Source of the DNA: JBBQRS01 sp038214535 | GTDB taxonomy: Bacteria; Chloroflexota; Anaerolineae; CG2-30-64-16 | Length of the DNA stretch: 46,703 nt | Assembly (NCBI GenBank): GCA_038214535.1 | Contig: JBBQRS010000026.1 | Location: 1 to 46,703 of the forward strand | Reading direction: 5' to 3' | Shown: positions 16,504 to 24,278 of the stretch, in pieces | Layout: each line of letters starts with the position of its first letter | Numbering within the stretch: the stretch's first letter is position 1 | Made by a program: the position numbers and the translations under genes | The notes under the pieces: generated by a model | Seen by the model: the letters and a program-made list of their open reading frames with translations, nothing else | Told to the model about the DNA's origin: nothing | The model's database searches: none

Positions 16504-17676
16504 TTACTTTTGCTGTTCGGCCGCGGCCCGCTGTTGGCGGGCCGCGCGCTGCGCGTGACGCACAGCCTGATCGGATATTTGATACTCGTTAAGGAAGGCG
16601 TCCCTGAAATCGTGGAACGTGCCCGTCTTGATGTGCGCGCGAATGTCGGCCATCAGCCGTTGCATGAATCGCAGATTGTGGATGGTCGCCAGATGGAGAC
16701 CGAGGATTTCGCCGGCCTTGAACAGGTGACGCAGGTAGGCGCGGCTGAAATGTTGGCAGGCGTAGCAGTCGCAACCGGGCTCGACCGGCAGTGGATCGGC
16801 GCTGTAGCGCGCGTTGCGCAGGTTGATGCGGCCTCCACGCGTGAACAGGCCGCCGTTGCGCGCGACGCGGGTGGGCAACACGCAATCGAAGATGTCAATG
16901 CCGCGGGCGACGCCCTCGACGATGTCTTCCGGCGCGCCGACGCCCATCAGATAGCGCGGACGATCGGCCGGCAGCTTGGTGACGACCTGATCGAGGATGC
17001 CGTACATTTCCTCTTTGGTTTCGCCGACGCTCAGCCCGCCGACGGCGTAGCCGGGGAAATCGAGCGCGCGGAGGGTGCAGGCGCTTTCGACGCGCAGATC
17101 GGGGAAGATGCCGCCCTGGACGATGCCGAAGAGCGCCTGATCGGGTCGCTGTTGCGCGGCCTTGCAACGCACGGCCCACGCGTGGGTGCGGGCGAGCGCT
17201 GCTTCGTTATAGGCCCGGTCGTGCGGCTCGGGGCACTCGTCGAAGCACATGATGATGTCCGCACCGAGCGATTCCTGTACGGCGATGGACGTTTCGGGCG
17301 TCAGGCGTTGGATGCTGCCGTCAATGTGCGAGCGGAAGGTCACGCCGTCGGGGTCAACTTTGCGCGTCTGGGCGAGGCTGAACACCTGATAGCCGCCGGA
17401 GTCGGTGAGGATGGGGCCGGGCCAGGCCATGAAGCCGTGCAGGCCGCCGAAATCGGCGATGAGGTCTGCGCCGGGTCGGAGGAACAGGTGATAGGTGTTG
17501 GCCAGGATGAGCGATGCGCCGACTGCGTGCAGGTCGCGCGGGGTGACGGTTTTCACCGTGGCCTGTGTGCCGACGGGCGCGAAGACAGGGGTCTCGATCG
17601 GGCCGTGGGGCGTTTGAAACGTCCCGCTGCGCGCGGGGCCGGTAGGGTCGGTGGCGTGAAGGGTGAAGTCAAACAT
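16504..17676 (-). CDS. tgt: tRNA-guanine transglycosylase (queuosine biosynthesis)
   Basis: This 390-residue enzyme exchanges G34 of GUN-anticodon tRNAs for the queuosine precursor preQ1. Visible landmarks are TDSGGYQVFSLA, the substrate loop HIDGSIQRLTPE, the FDCVLPTRVARNG segment that carries the nucleophilic Asp, and the C-terminal zinc site CDCYACQHF followed by a His about 25 residues later (in LHLATIHN). The extreme C-terminus is an Ala/Arg/Gln-rich tail. It lies in an operon with fmdB upstream and uppP downstream. No queuosine synthesis genes (queC-G) are in the window. Confidence 0.97.
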   Translation of the reverse strand: MFDFTLHATDPTGPARSGTFQTPHGPIETPVFAPVGTQATVKTVTPRDLHAVGASLILANTYHLFLRPGADLIADFGGLHGFMAWPGPILTDSGGYQVFSLAQTRKVDPDGVTFRSHIDGSIQRLTPETSIAVQESLGADIIMCFDECPEPHDRAYNEAALARTHAWAVRCKAAQQRPDQALFGIVQGGIFPDLRVESACTLRALDFPGYAVGGLSVGETKEEMYGILDQVVTKLPADRPRYLMGVGAPEDIVEGVARGIDIFDCVLPTRVARNGGLFTRGGRINLRNARYSADPLPVEPGCDCYACQHFSRAYLRHLFKAGEILGLHLATIHNLRFMQRLMADIRAHIKTGTFHDFRDAFLNEYQISDQAVRHAQRAARQQRAAAEQQK

Positions 17677-17756
17677 GTTCAGGGCAAAATTAGAGAGTAA
17701 AACGGGGCCGGGCCGCGCGTCTTACTCTCCAGAAGTCGGTCATTATGGCAGAGCGT

Positions 17757-18092
17757 TTAGCTTTCTCCGCCGCTGCTTTTCGTCGTCGTGGTACTGGTTG
17801 ACTCTGCTTTGGGCGCAGGCTTGGTTTTGCCCTCGTCAGATGCAGATGTAGTCTCAGCCGCCGCGTGTTTGCTCTCGTCATCCTTCTTGTTGGCAGGGAT
17901 GTTGGTTGACGACTTGCCTTTGTTATCGGTGACGTAGAACCCGGAACCCTTGAAAATCACACCGACCGGCTGCATGACGCGATGGATGTGACCGCCGCAC
18001 TCGGGGCATTCGGTCAATGAATCTTCGATCATGCGCTGCAATTTCTCGAAACGCACGCCACAATGTTCACATTCGTATTCGTAAATCGGCAT
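17757..18092 (-). CDS. FmdB-family zinc-ribbon protein
   Basis: This 111-residue protein has an N-terminal FmdB-type zinc ribbon, with YECEHCG and CPECGG supplying two CxxC pairs, followed by a QPVGVIFKGSGFYVTD segment. That segment is the most conserved part of the family. The C-terminal half is a Lys/Ser/Thr-rich disordered tail. The function of FmdB-type proteins is poorly known; some have been proposed to regulate transcription or translation. It is the first gene after a strong predicted promoter, with tgt 80 bases downstream. Confidence 0.9.
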   Translation of the reverse strand: MPIYEYECEHCGVRFEKLQRMIEDSLTECPECGGHIHRVMQPVGVIFKGSGFYVTDNKGKSSTNIPANKKDDESKHAAAETTSASDEGKTKPAPKAESTSTTTTKSSGGES

Positions 18093-18138
18093 CGCTCATC
18101 ACTCCCACCGGTTCGCTGATATCTTCGCGAACTGAGTA

Positions 18139-18167
18139 ATTATAGCTGAGATGGACGAATATGACAA
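18139..18167 (-). promoter_or_regulatory. Strong sigma-70 promoter of the fmdB-tgt-uppP operon
   Basis: On the minus strand TTGTCA (18162-18167, 5 of 6) and TATAAT (18139-18144, 6 of 6) are separated by exactly 17 bases. Predicted initiation is near 18132, leaving a leader of about 40 bases. Confidence 0.8.
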
Positions 18168-18170
18168 ATG

Positions 18171-18192
18171 GCTGATGGCTGATAGCTGATGG
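18171..18192. repeat. Repeat family C: GCTGATGG/CTGATAG tandem units
   Basis: Three imperfect units of the form GCTGATrG occur in tandem, directly upstream of the fmdB promoter -35 box. A related array lies at 24991-25024. Confidence 0.5.
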
Positions 18193-18200
18193 TATAGAGA

Positions 18201-18233
18201 ACGGCGATACGTCTGCAAACGACGTATCGCCGT
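18201..18233 (-). terminator. 13-bp perfect hairpin downstream of fhs
   Basis: ACGGCGATACGTC and GACGTATCGCCGT pair perfectly around a 7-base loop, 20 bases after the fhs stop. There is no clear T-run on the fhs side, so it may end or stabilise the fhs transcript. Confidence 0.5.
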
Positions 18234-18253
18234 GAAGGGTCTTCGGTAGAGGG

Positions 18254-20125
18254 TTAGAAGAGGCCGACGACCTGGCCGGTTTCGAGGTCGAGGTCCACAT
18301 CGTAGAAGACGGGGCGGGTGGGCAGGCCGGGCATGGTGCGCATCTCGCCGCAGAGCGGGTAGACGAAGCCCGCGCCGACACTGGCCCGCACGTCGGTGAT
18401 CGGGAAGACGTAGCCCGTGGGGCGGCCCTTGACCGTCGGGTCGTGGCTCAGGCTCAGGTGGGTCTTCGCCATGCAGATGGGCAGCTTGTCGAACCCCAGC
18501 CGGGTGTATAATTCGATCTTGGCCTCGGCTTCGGGCGTGTAGGAGACGCTGCCCGCGCCGTAAATGGCCGTGGCGATCTTCTCGATCTTTTCCTTGATCG
18601 TCCAGTCGAGCGGGTAGAGGAACTGGAAGTCGTGCGGCTGTTCGCACGCGGCGATGACCGCCTTGCCCAACTCGACCGCACCGTCGCCGCCCTCCGCCCA
18701 GTGGTTCGAGAGCACGGCGTCTTCCGCGCCCGCCTGCATCGAGATCTGGCGAATCAGCTCGATCTCCGCGGGGGTGTCGTCTTTGAACTTGTTGACGGCG
18801 ACCACGACCGGTATGCCAAAGCGTTTGGCGTTCTCGATGTGCGCGATCAGGTTGTCGGCGCCGGCGCGCAGCAGGTCGAGGTTTTCCTCGATATAGGCCG
18901 GCGGCAGCGGCTTGCCGGGCGTGACTTTGGGGCCGCCGCCGTGCATCTTCAGCGCACGCACCGTCGCCACCAACACCACGCAATCGGGGACCAGCCCGGA
19001 GTAGCGGCACTTGATGTCCATGAACTTCTCCATGCCCATGTCGCCGCCGAAGCCCGATTCCGTGACCACGTAGTCAGCCATCTTCAGGGCGATCTGATCG
19101 GCGAGGATGGAGGAGTTGCCGTGTGCGATGTTGGCGAACGGGCCGGCGTGGACGAAGGCCGGCTGTCCTTCCAACGTCTGCATGAGGTTGGGCATGATGG
19201 CGTCCTTCATCAGGACGGTGGCCGCGCCGGCGCAGCCGAGGTCTTCGATGGTGACGGCTTCGCCGCTGCGGCTCGTACCGATCACAGCGTGGCCGATGCG
19301 CTCACGCAGGTCTTCGAGGCTGGTGGTCAGCGCGAGGATCGCCATGATCTCGGAGGCGACGGTGATGTCGTAGCCGGTGATGCGGGTCATGCCCTTTTCT
19401 TCCGGCCCCAGCCCGATTTCGATCTTGCGCAGGAAGCGGTCGCTGATGTCAATGACGCGGTTCCAGGTGATGCTGTCGGGGTCAATGTCGAGGACGGCGA
19501 AGCGGGCGCGCTCTTCCGGGGTGAGTTCGGCCGGGTCGGTCTTGTCAATGCCCAGCTTTGCGAGCCGGCGAAGCATGGTCGGGGAGAAGCGCCGCTCGCC
19601 GTTCTTGCCGGGGGGGCAGAGGCGGTTGAACATCGTCTCGGCGTCGGCCTGCGCTTCGTGCAACATGCGGGCATCAATGGCCGCGGCGACCAGATCATGC
19701 GCGGCTGTGATGGCGTGGATGTCGCCGGTCAGGTGCAGGTTGAAGTCTTCCATGGGGACGATCTGGCTGTAGCCGCCGCCGGCCGCGCCGCCCTTGATGC
19801 CGAAGGTGGGGCCTTGCGAGGGCTGGCGGATGCAGCAGGCCACGTTCTTGCCGAGGACGCCCAGACCCTGCGTCAGGCCGACGGTGGTGGTGGTCTTGCC
19901 TTCGCCCAGCGGGGTGGGCGTGATGGCGGTCACGTCAATGTATTTGCCCTGCGGGTTGGCGGCGAACTTCTCCAGGACATCCAGATGGACCTTGGCTTTA
20001 TATTTGCCATACAGCTCGAGGTCATCGGGTGTCAGCCCGAGCGCGGCGGCAATGTCAACGATGGGTTGCAGCTCAGCGGCCTGGGCGATATCCAGATCGC
20101 TGGGGACCGGGGTTAGGCGTTTCAT
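18254..20125 (-). CDS. fhs: Formate-tetrahydrofolate ligase, eukaryotic-like long form
   Basis: This 623-residue enzyme joins formate to tetrahydrofolate using ATP, producing 10-formyl-THF for one-carbon metabolism. The P-loop region is TPTPLGEGKTTTTVGL (about 70-84), followed by RQPSQGPTFGIKGGAAGGGY and HLTGDIHAITAAHDL. Most bacterial enzymes are about 555-560 residues. This one has the longer form and segments that, from memory, closely match the synthetase domain of animal C1-THF synthase, including an opening VPSDLDIA and a closing DLETGQVVGLF. The ATG at 20125 follows AGGAGG; a longer reading is rejected. It appears to be a single-gene unit with a leader containing repeat A3. Confidence 0.96.
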   Translation of the reverse strand: MKRLTPVPSDLDIAQAAELQPIVDIAAALGLTPDDLELYGKYKAKVHLDVLEKFAANPQGKYIDVTAITPTPLGEGKTTTTVGLTQGLGVLGKNVACCIRQPSQGPTFGIKGGAAGGGYSQIVPMEDFNLHLTGDIHAITAAHDLVAAAIDARMLHEAQADAETMFNRLCPPGKNGERRFSPTMLRRLAKLGIDKTDPAELTPEERARFAVLDIDPDSITWNRVIDISDRFLRKIEIGLGPEEKGMTRITGYDITVASEIMAILALTTSLEDLRERIGHAVIGTSRSGEAVTIEDLGCAGAATVLMKDAIMPNLMQTLEGQPAFVHAGPFANIAHGNSSILADQIALKMADYVVTESGFGGDMGMEKFMDIKCRYSGLVPDCVVLVATVRALKMHGGGPKVTPGKPLPPAYIEENLDLLRAGADNLIAHIENAKRFGIPVVVAVNKFKDDTPAEIELIRQISMQAGAEDAVLSNHWAEGGDGAVELGKAVIAACEQPHDFQFLYPLDWTIKEKIEKIATAIYGAGSVSYTPEAEAKIELYTRLGFDKLPICMAKTHLSLSHDPTVKGRPTGYVFPITDVRASVGAGFVYPLCGEMRTMPGLPTRPVFYDVDLDLETGQVVGLF

Positions 20126-20183
20126 AGGGTTTCGTCCTCCTCTGATGAATGAGTTGGTATTTTTGTCTCCGTGATGCATCTCC

Positions 20184-20283
20184 TATCCGGACTCCTGTAG
20201 TTTAGCCCCTTGTGGGCGTCGTGGACGGGCACCCCTGCCTGGGCTGCTGCCAGGCAGGGCCCTAAACTACAGCAGTTTCGGAT
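20184..20283. repeat. Repeat family A, copy 3, in the fhs leader
   Basis: CTGTAGTTTAG (20195-20205) and CTAAACTACAG (20262-20272) form an 11-bp perfect inverted repeat. TATCCGG (20184-20190) and TTTCGGAT (20276-20283) mark the ends. Inside are CCTTGTGGGCGTC, shared with copies 1 and 2, and an extra hairpin made of CCTGCCTGG and CCAGGCAGG. If the predicted promoter at 20323 is used, it lies in the fhs 5' leader. Confidence 0.7.
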
Positions 20284-20490
20284 CACTGCTACAGGGGACG
20301 GGTGCAATCATGTCAGATAGTCATTATAGCGGTTGGCGGGTTGGGAATCCATGACCGGTATCATGTTAGCATACTTTTCGCGATGTCAGGAAAACGTCGT
20401 TACCTTTTTGTTCACGTGGCGTCATCATCAACAGGAAGGCCGCAGCGAGGCGTCGGCTGCCGGTCGAATTTACCACAAAGGGGGATACGC
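20284..20490. other. Spacer between divergent fhs and HTH gene
   Basis: Apart from the fhs promoter and a GGGGG ribosome-binding site near 20480 for the HTH gene, I see no gene, RNA fold or repeat here. No clear promoter for the HTH gene was found. Confidence 0.4.
20323..20351 (-). promoter_or_regulatory. Predicted fhs promoter
   Basis: On the minus strand a perfect TATAAT (20323-20328) lies 17 bases from a poor -35 (TGGATT, 20346-20351). The predicted leader of about 190 bases would include repeat A3. Confidence 0.5.
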
Positions 20491-20949
20491 ATGGCGCTTT
20501 ATGTGAGGTCGCTCACGGCAGAGGAGTCGCGTCAACTCGATGAGATGTTGCGACGGTATCACGGCTCGGAAATGGGGCAGCGGGCGCAGATTGTGCAGTT
20601 ATCCGCGCGGCGACGCGGCGTCCACGAGATCAGCGCAGTGGTCGGCTTGCATCCGATTAACGTGCGGAAGTGGATTCATCGCTTCAATCAGCAGGGGCTG
20701 CGGGGCCTCTATCCGCGCCGTTCGCCGGGGCGGCCCCCGTTGTTCAGCGAACACCAGCGCGAGGCGATCATCCGGCTGGCAAGCACGGACCCTGAAGTGC
20801 TGGGGTTGGAGTTTTCGTCGTGGTCGTTGCAGCGGTTACGCTCGAAGCTGATCGAGGACGGCGTGCTCGATGAGATCAGTGCGGAGACGATCCGCCAGGA
20901 GTTGATTCGCAGCGGGTTGGTGTTCGAGGGCCGGCGCTGGGTGCGCTGA
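20491..20949 (+). CDS. Stand-alone helix-turn-helix protein resembling the IS630 transposase N-terminus
   Basis: This 152-residue protein is built from the DNA-binding part of IS630-type transposases. The first helix-turn-helix contains RAQIVQLSARRRGVHEISAV and VGLHPINVRKWIHRFNQQGL, and a linker GLYPRRSPGRPPLFSEHQRE leads to a second winged-helix region (residues about 90-150). The DDE catalytic domain that should follow is absent, and the frame ends cleanly at GRRWVR. The ATG at 20491 has AAAGGGGG upstream; earlier in-frame ATGs extend into sequence without family character. No terminal inverted repeats frame the gene, and a strong terminator follows it. It could be a domesticated regulator or a relic; I favour an intact small gene. 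Confidence 0.75.
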   Translation: MALYVRSLTAEESRQLDEMLRRYHGSEMGQRAQIVQLSARRRGVHEISAVVGLHPINVRKWIHRFNQQGLRGLYPRRSPGRPPLFSEHQREAIIRLASTDPEVLGLEFSSWSLQRLRSKLIEDGVLDEISAETIRQELIRSGLVFEGRRWVR

Positions 20950-21010
20950 TCTCAGGATTTTTGGCTTTAGCCCACCACGGAACACACAGAATACACGGAA
21001 AAAGAATGAT

Positions 21011-21069
21011 ATCCAGGCTTCTGCCAAACCACGTCTCTGCGGTTTGGTAGAAGCCTGGATGCGTTTTTT
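21011..21069 (+). terminator. Strong intrinsic terminator, possibly bidirectional
   Basis: Arms 21011-21030 and 21041-21060 pair over 20 positions, 19 Watson-Crick and one G-U, around the loop ACGTCTCTGC. They are followed by GCG and six T (21064-21069). It ends the HTH gene transcript. On the minus strand a CTTTTTCC follows about 10 bases later, so it may also stop transcription of the hydrolase gene, whose stop codon overlaps the T-run. Confidence 0.8.
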
Positions 21070-21823
21070 ACCACGTGAAGCGGTCGAAGTCTTTGGCGAC
21101 CGTGATCTCGCCGGAAAAGACGGACCGCGCCTGCCGGCGCATGGTCGCGGGTGGGGTGGCCGTCCGGTCGTAATGCACGAGCACGAGGCGGCGCGCCCTG
21201 GCGTCGCCCGCGACGCCGGCGGCTTGAGCCGCGGAGGAATGTCCGCGGCCGCTGCCGGATGCTTCGTGGATTAGCAAGTCGGCCCCGCGCGCCAGTTCCG
21301 CAATGTCGGCGCTTGGTTCGGTGTCGGAGGAGTAGGCCAGGGAGAGGCCGGTCGCGCGGTCTGTGATGCGCAGGCCCACGGTCGGGATGAAGTGCAGGCC
21401 ACGAGCGGCAGTGATCGTGAAGTCGTCATCCGTGAGGACGGGCGCGCCCCGTGTTGTCGCGATGCCATGATAGTTCACTGTATACATGCCCGGCCATGAA
21501 TCCGGGTCATAGAGGTCCAGCGTGTCTCGCACGCGTGACAGGGCCGCGTCGGGCGCGTAAAGGTCGAGTGGTTGGGTTCGTCCCGCCAGCCACAGCGAGA
21601 TCAGCAGCGACGGGACGCCGTAGGCGTGATCGGGGTGAAAGTGGGTGATGATCAACGCGGAAAGGCGCGCGGGGTCAAGGCCCGCTTTCAGCATTTGGCG
21701 ATAGGGCGCGCCGGCGCAGTCTACCATGATGAGGCTCTGCGCGCCGGATAGTGCCAGATAGGTGTTTTCTTGCGTGGCCGTCGGCAGGGCGCGACCTGTG
21801 CCCAGCATGATGACTTCAGGCAT
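21068..21823 (-). CDS. RNase Z-like metallo-beta-lactamase-fold hydrolase
   Basis: This 251-residue protein has the MBL fold. The signature THFHPDH supplies H61, H63, D65 and H66; a YSSDTEP segment gives the bridging Asp, and GHSSAAQAA and LVHYD supply the later histidines. The order and spacing match the RNase Z/ElaC branch of the superfamily. The flexible tRNA-clamping arm of true RNase Z is not obvious, so tRNA 3' processing is possible but not certain. The gene is 48 bases after the DUF5667/DUF5666 gene and probably shares its transcript. Confidence 0.82.
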   Translation of the reverse strand: MPEVIMLGTGRALPTATQENTYLALSGAQSLIMVDCAGAPYRQMLKAGLDPARLSALIITHFHPDHAYGVPSLLISLWLAGRTQPLDLYAPDAALSRVRDTLDLYDPDSWPGMYTVNYHGIATTRGAPVLTDDDFTITAARGLHFIPTVGLRITDRATGLSLAYSSDTEPSADIAELARGADLLIHEASGSGRGHSSAAQAAGVAGDARARRLVLVHYDRTATPPATMRRQARSVFSGEITVAKDFDRFTW

Positions 21824-21871
21824 GTTGGCTCCGGGTTTCGACCGATAGGCCGAATGGATAGCGTGGCAGCA

Positions 21872-23641
21872 TCAAATAGATGGGGCGATGAATGTGGCGT
21901 CAGGCGTCTCCACGGGCGCGGGTTCGAATGGCGGCTCGGTGGGGCCAGGCTCCGGTTCGGCGTCGGCGGGGGTGGCTGGCGGCTCGTTGGGTTCATCCGG
22001 TACGATGTAGATGCGCCGCGCCAACAAGCTACCATCCAGTTGAATGACGGCATCTACTTGCGCGTCACGACCGATGGCGGGTTCGCCTATGATTTGCGTG
22101 TTTTCATTCACGATGACGTATTCGCCCTCGACGATCCAGTGATCGGCGGCAATTTCTTGAATCGTCCCCTGGAACGGCTTTTCGATCAGCCGGCGCACTG
22201 AAATCGTGTTGGCGGTCAGCTCACTGTCACTCTTGCGCCTACCGTTAACTTCCACCATTTCGCCCACCTGTGGATTGCCCTCAATGGTTGTATCGCCGGT
22301 GATGGTGACGACCCAGCGGCCCACAATCCATGTAGCGCCGTCCATGGAATTGAGACGGTCGGTGATGCTGATGGGAACCGGTGTGGCCGCGGCACGCGCC
22401 TCCATGATAATCCCGATGGCGTGATGATTGCCATTGGGAAGGGTTTCATAGGTGACGGAGACCCGATCGCCGATGCGTGGATCGCTTTGTATATCAGTTT
22501 CGGCATCGGTGTAAACCGTGAGATCGTCGATGGTCCAGCGGTTATCCTCAATTTTGTTAAGGCGACCGAAAAGCCGGAACACGGGCAGCGATGTCGCTGT
22601 CGGCGTGTGGGTGGGTGCAGGTGTCAGCGTGGCGGTGCGCGTGGCCGTCGCTGATGGCTTTGCGGTCGGCGTACGCGTCGGAACCGCGACGCGATCTGGC
22701 TTGTCGTCGGCCGGGTCAGAGACGCTTGCCGGGAGGTAGACCGTCGGTGTGGTTGTCGCCGTTACAGTCGGCTCGGAAGTGCGAGTCGCCGTTGGAATCA
22801 GCGTGTGGGTGGGGGGTGGGCGCGGCGCGACGGCTTCGGCCTCCTCAGGGCCGGGCTGCCTCTTGCCGCTTATGGGCGGCATGATCTTCAGGACGACGGC
22901 GACGAGGGAGCCGTCGCCAGGGGCGTTGAGGACTGCTTCGACCCGTGCGCCCGGCGCAAGTTTACCCTCGATGCGCGTCTGATCGTTGATGATGACGGGC
23001 AAGCTGTTGATGCGCCATGTACCGTCAGCAGTCTGCTCGATGACGCCTTGTAACCGCAGATTTTGGACGGGGCGTTTCAGGTCGCGGATCGCCTCTGCCT
23101 CGCGACGGCGCTCAGCGGCGAAGTCTTCGAGCAATGCATCACGGGTCGGGGCGTCGCGCGTCAGCAGGAGGCGCGCTCTCTCGGTCGCGGTTTTCACGGG
23201 ATAGAGCAGATCGCCGGGCAAGGCGGTGGCGGATGTTGTGACGCCGAGCGTGCCCAACATGCCGACAACGATGAAGGTCAACAGCAGGGCCAGCAACCCG
23301 ACGGGAACCGGGCGCGGGGCCGTTGGGCGCAACAGGCCGGATAGCGCGACGACCAGACTTTGCCACCAGCCGGTTAAGCCGCCACTGGCCGGCGCGTCTT
23401 TTTCTGCTGCCAGCGCGTAGGCGGAGGTCATGAATGCGCGGCGGCGTTGCATGGCGACTGCGGGCGCACGCGGCGGAACAGGACGTAGCCCCTGAAGCTG
23501 CGCCATGGTGGCGAGCAGGGGTTGAAGCTGCGCCGCCTGCTCCGGGAAGCGTTGCAGGCAGGTTTCCACGTCTGCTCCGCTGCGGAGCAACTCGTAGCAT
23601 TTGTCCAGCGCGTCAAGCAGGATGTCGTTTGATGGCCTCAT
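21872..23641 (-). CDS. Membrane-anchored DUF5667/DUF5666-repeat protein, probable partner (anti-sigma) of the ECF sigma factor
   Basis: This 589-residue protein has a cytoplasmic N-terminal part (1-110) with a helical region (DALDKCYELLRSGADVETCL). One membrane segment (about 112-134) is followed by ALPGDLLYPVKTATERARLLL, the DUF5667 hallmark. Outside the membrane are four DUF5666-like beta domains (about 196-253, 353-413, 424-486 and 488-548), each with a GrvnxIxxxxWxI-type opening. Thr/Pro-rich linkers (about 276-352) separate the first from the rest, and a Pro/Glu-rich tail ends the protein. Its ATG overlaps the sigma gene stop (ATGA), the classical arrangement of sigma and anti-sigma genes. 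It probably senses an envelope signal and controls the sigma factor; the ligand is unknown. Confidence 0.85.
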   Translation of the reverse strand: MRPSNDILLDALDKCYELLRSGADVETCLQRFPEQAAQLQPLLATMAQLQGLRPVPPRAPAVAMQRRRAFMTSAYALAAEKDAPASGGLTGWWQSLVVALSGLLRPTAPRPVPVGLLALLLTFIVVGMLGTLGVTTSATALPGDLLYPVKTATERARLLLTRDAPTRDALLEDFAAERRREAEAIRDLKRPVQNLRLQGVIEQTADGTWRINSLPVIINDQTRIEGKLAPGARVEAVLNAPGDGSLVAVVLKIMPPISGKRQPGPEEAEAVAPRPPPTHTLIPTATRTSEPTVTATTTPTVYLPASVSDPADDKPDRVAVPTRTPTAKPSATATRTATLTPAPTHTPTATSLPVFRLFGRLNKIEDNRWTIDDLTVYTDAETDIQSDPRIGDRVSVTYETLPNGNHHAIGIIMEARAAATPVPISITDRLNSMDGATWIVGRWVVTITGDTTIEGNPQVGEMVEVNGRRKSDSELTANTISVRRLIEKPFQGTIQEIAADHWIVEGEYVIVNENTQIIGEPAIGRDAQVDAVIQLDGSLLARRIYIVPDEPNEPPATPADAEPEPGPTEPPFEPAPVETPDATFIAPSI

Positions 23642-24255
23642 GGTTGCATCACCCGACGCAGAGAGAGCACCGCACGATACTGGAGGGCCTTAATGGCGCC
23701 CTCCGTTTTGTCCATGATATTGGCGACTTCGGCGATGCTCAGGTCTTCCAGGAAACGCAGCGTGACGACCTGTACCTGTTCTTCGGTGAGGCTGCTCAGG
23801 GCCTGGCGCAGCCGGTCCATCTCAACTTTGGTCTCCGCCGAGCGCAGCGGGTCGCCGTCTGTGGCCTTGAGATAGGTGACGTCATCCACGTCTACAAAGG
23901 TGGCCCGCTTGTTGCGCCGATAAGAATCTATGACCAGGTTGTGCGCGATGCGATAGAGCCACCCGGAAAAGGAGGTTTGCCAGGGACGCCCGCTCCGGAC
24001 AGCCTCTAACATGCGCATGAAGACCTGGGCGGTGAGGTCTTCAGCGATGTCGGCGCTGCTGACGCGGTGATAGATGTAGCTGTAGATCTTGTCCACGTAT
24101 TGATCGTATAACATGCCAAGGGCGACCGGATCGGCCTGCGCGGCCCGATCCAGGAGCGCTTGCTGCTCCGGTCCTGGGATATGCGTACTTTCACCTTCTA
24201 TGACGCCAAAGGTGAAGAAAGATAACGCCCAGTTGAGCAGATTCGATAGAATCAT
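23638..24255 (-). CDS. ECF-type RNA polymerase sigma factor
   Basis: This 205-residue sigma-70 family protein has only regions 2 and 4. Region 2 contains LGMLYDQYVDKIYSYIYHR, AEDLTAQVF and FSGWLYRIAHNLVIDSYRR. Region 4 contains SLTEEQVQVVTLRFLEDLSI followed by the EVANIMDKTEGAIKALQYRA helix-turn-helix. The first about 28 residues are hydrophobic and not typical of the family, and no Shine-Dalgarno sequence precedes the ATG at 24255, so a later start is possible. It is co-transcribed with, and overlaps by four bases, the DUF5667/DUF5666 membrane protein. Confidence 0.92.
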   Translation of the reverse strand: MILSNLLNWALSFFTFGVIEGESTHIPGPEQQALLDRAAQADPVALGMLYDQYVDKIYSYIYHRVSSADIAEDLTAQVFMRMLEAVRSGRPWQTSFSGWLYRIAHNLVIDSYRRNKRATFVDVDDVTYLKATDGDPLRSAETKVEMDRLRQALSSLTEEQVQVVTLRFLEDLSIAEVANIMDKTEGAIKALQYRAVLSLRRVMQP

Positions 24256-24278
24256 GCGTGAAACAGGATATTCTTAGC

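Noticed and set aside
8171..20116. Very long open frames on the plus strand opposite truB, infB, nusA and fhs (for example about 450-500 codons at 8171-9529, 10447-11793 and 18632-20116)
   Set aside because: They are the antisense of well-identified genes in GC-rich DNA, are rich in His/Asp/Gly/Arg with no domain character, and lack ribosome-binding sites.
20941..21010. Degraded transposase catalytic domain after the HTH gene
   Set aside because: The sequence after the stop has no DDE motif in any frame; it is a short CCACGGAACACAC-type repeat followed by the terminator.
24256..24278. Missed small gene between the phosphatidyltransferase and the sigma factor
   Set aside because: The gap is only 23 bases and contains no start and stop pair.
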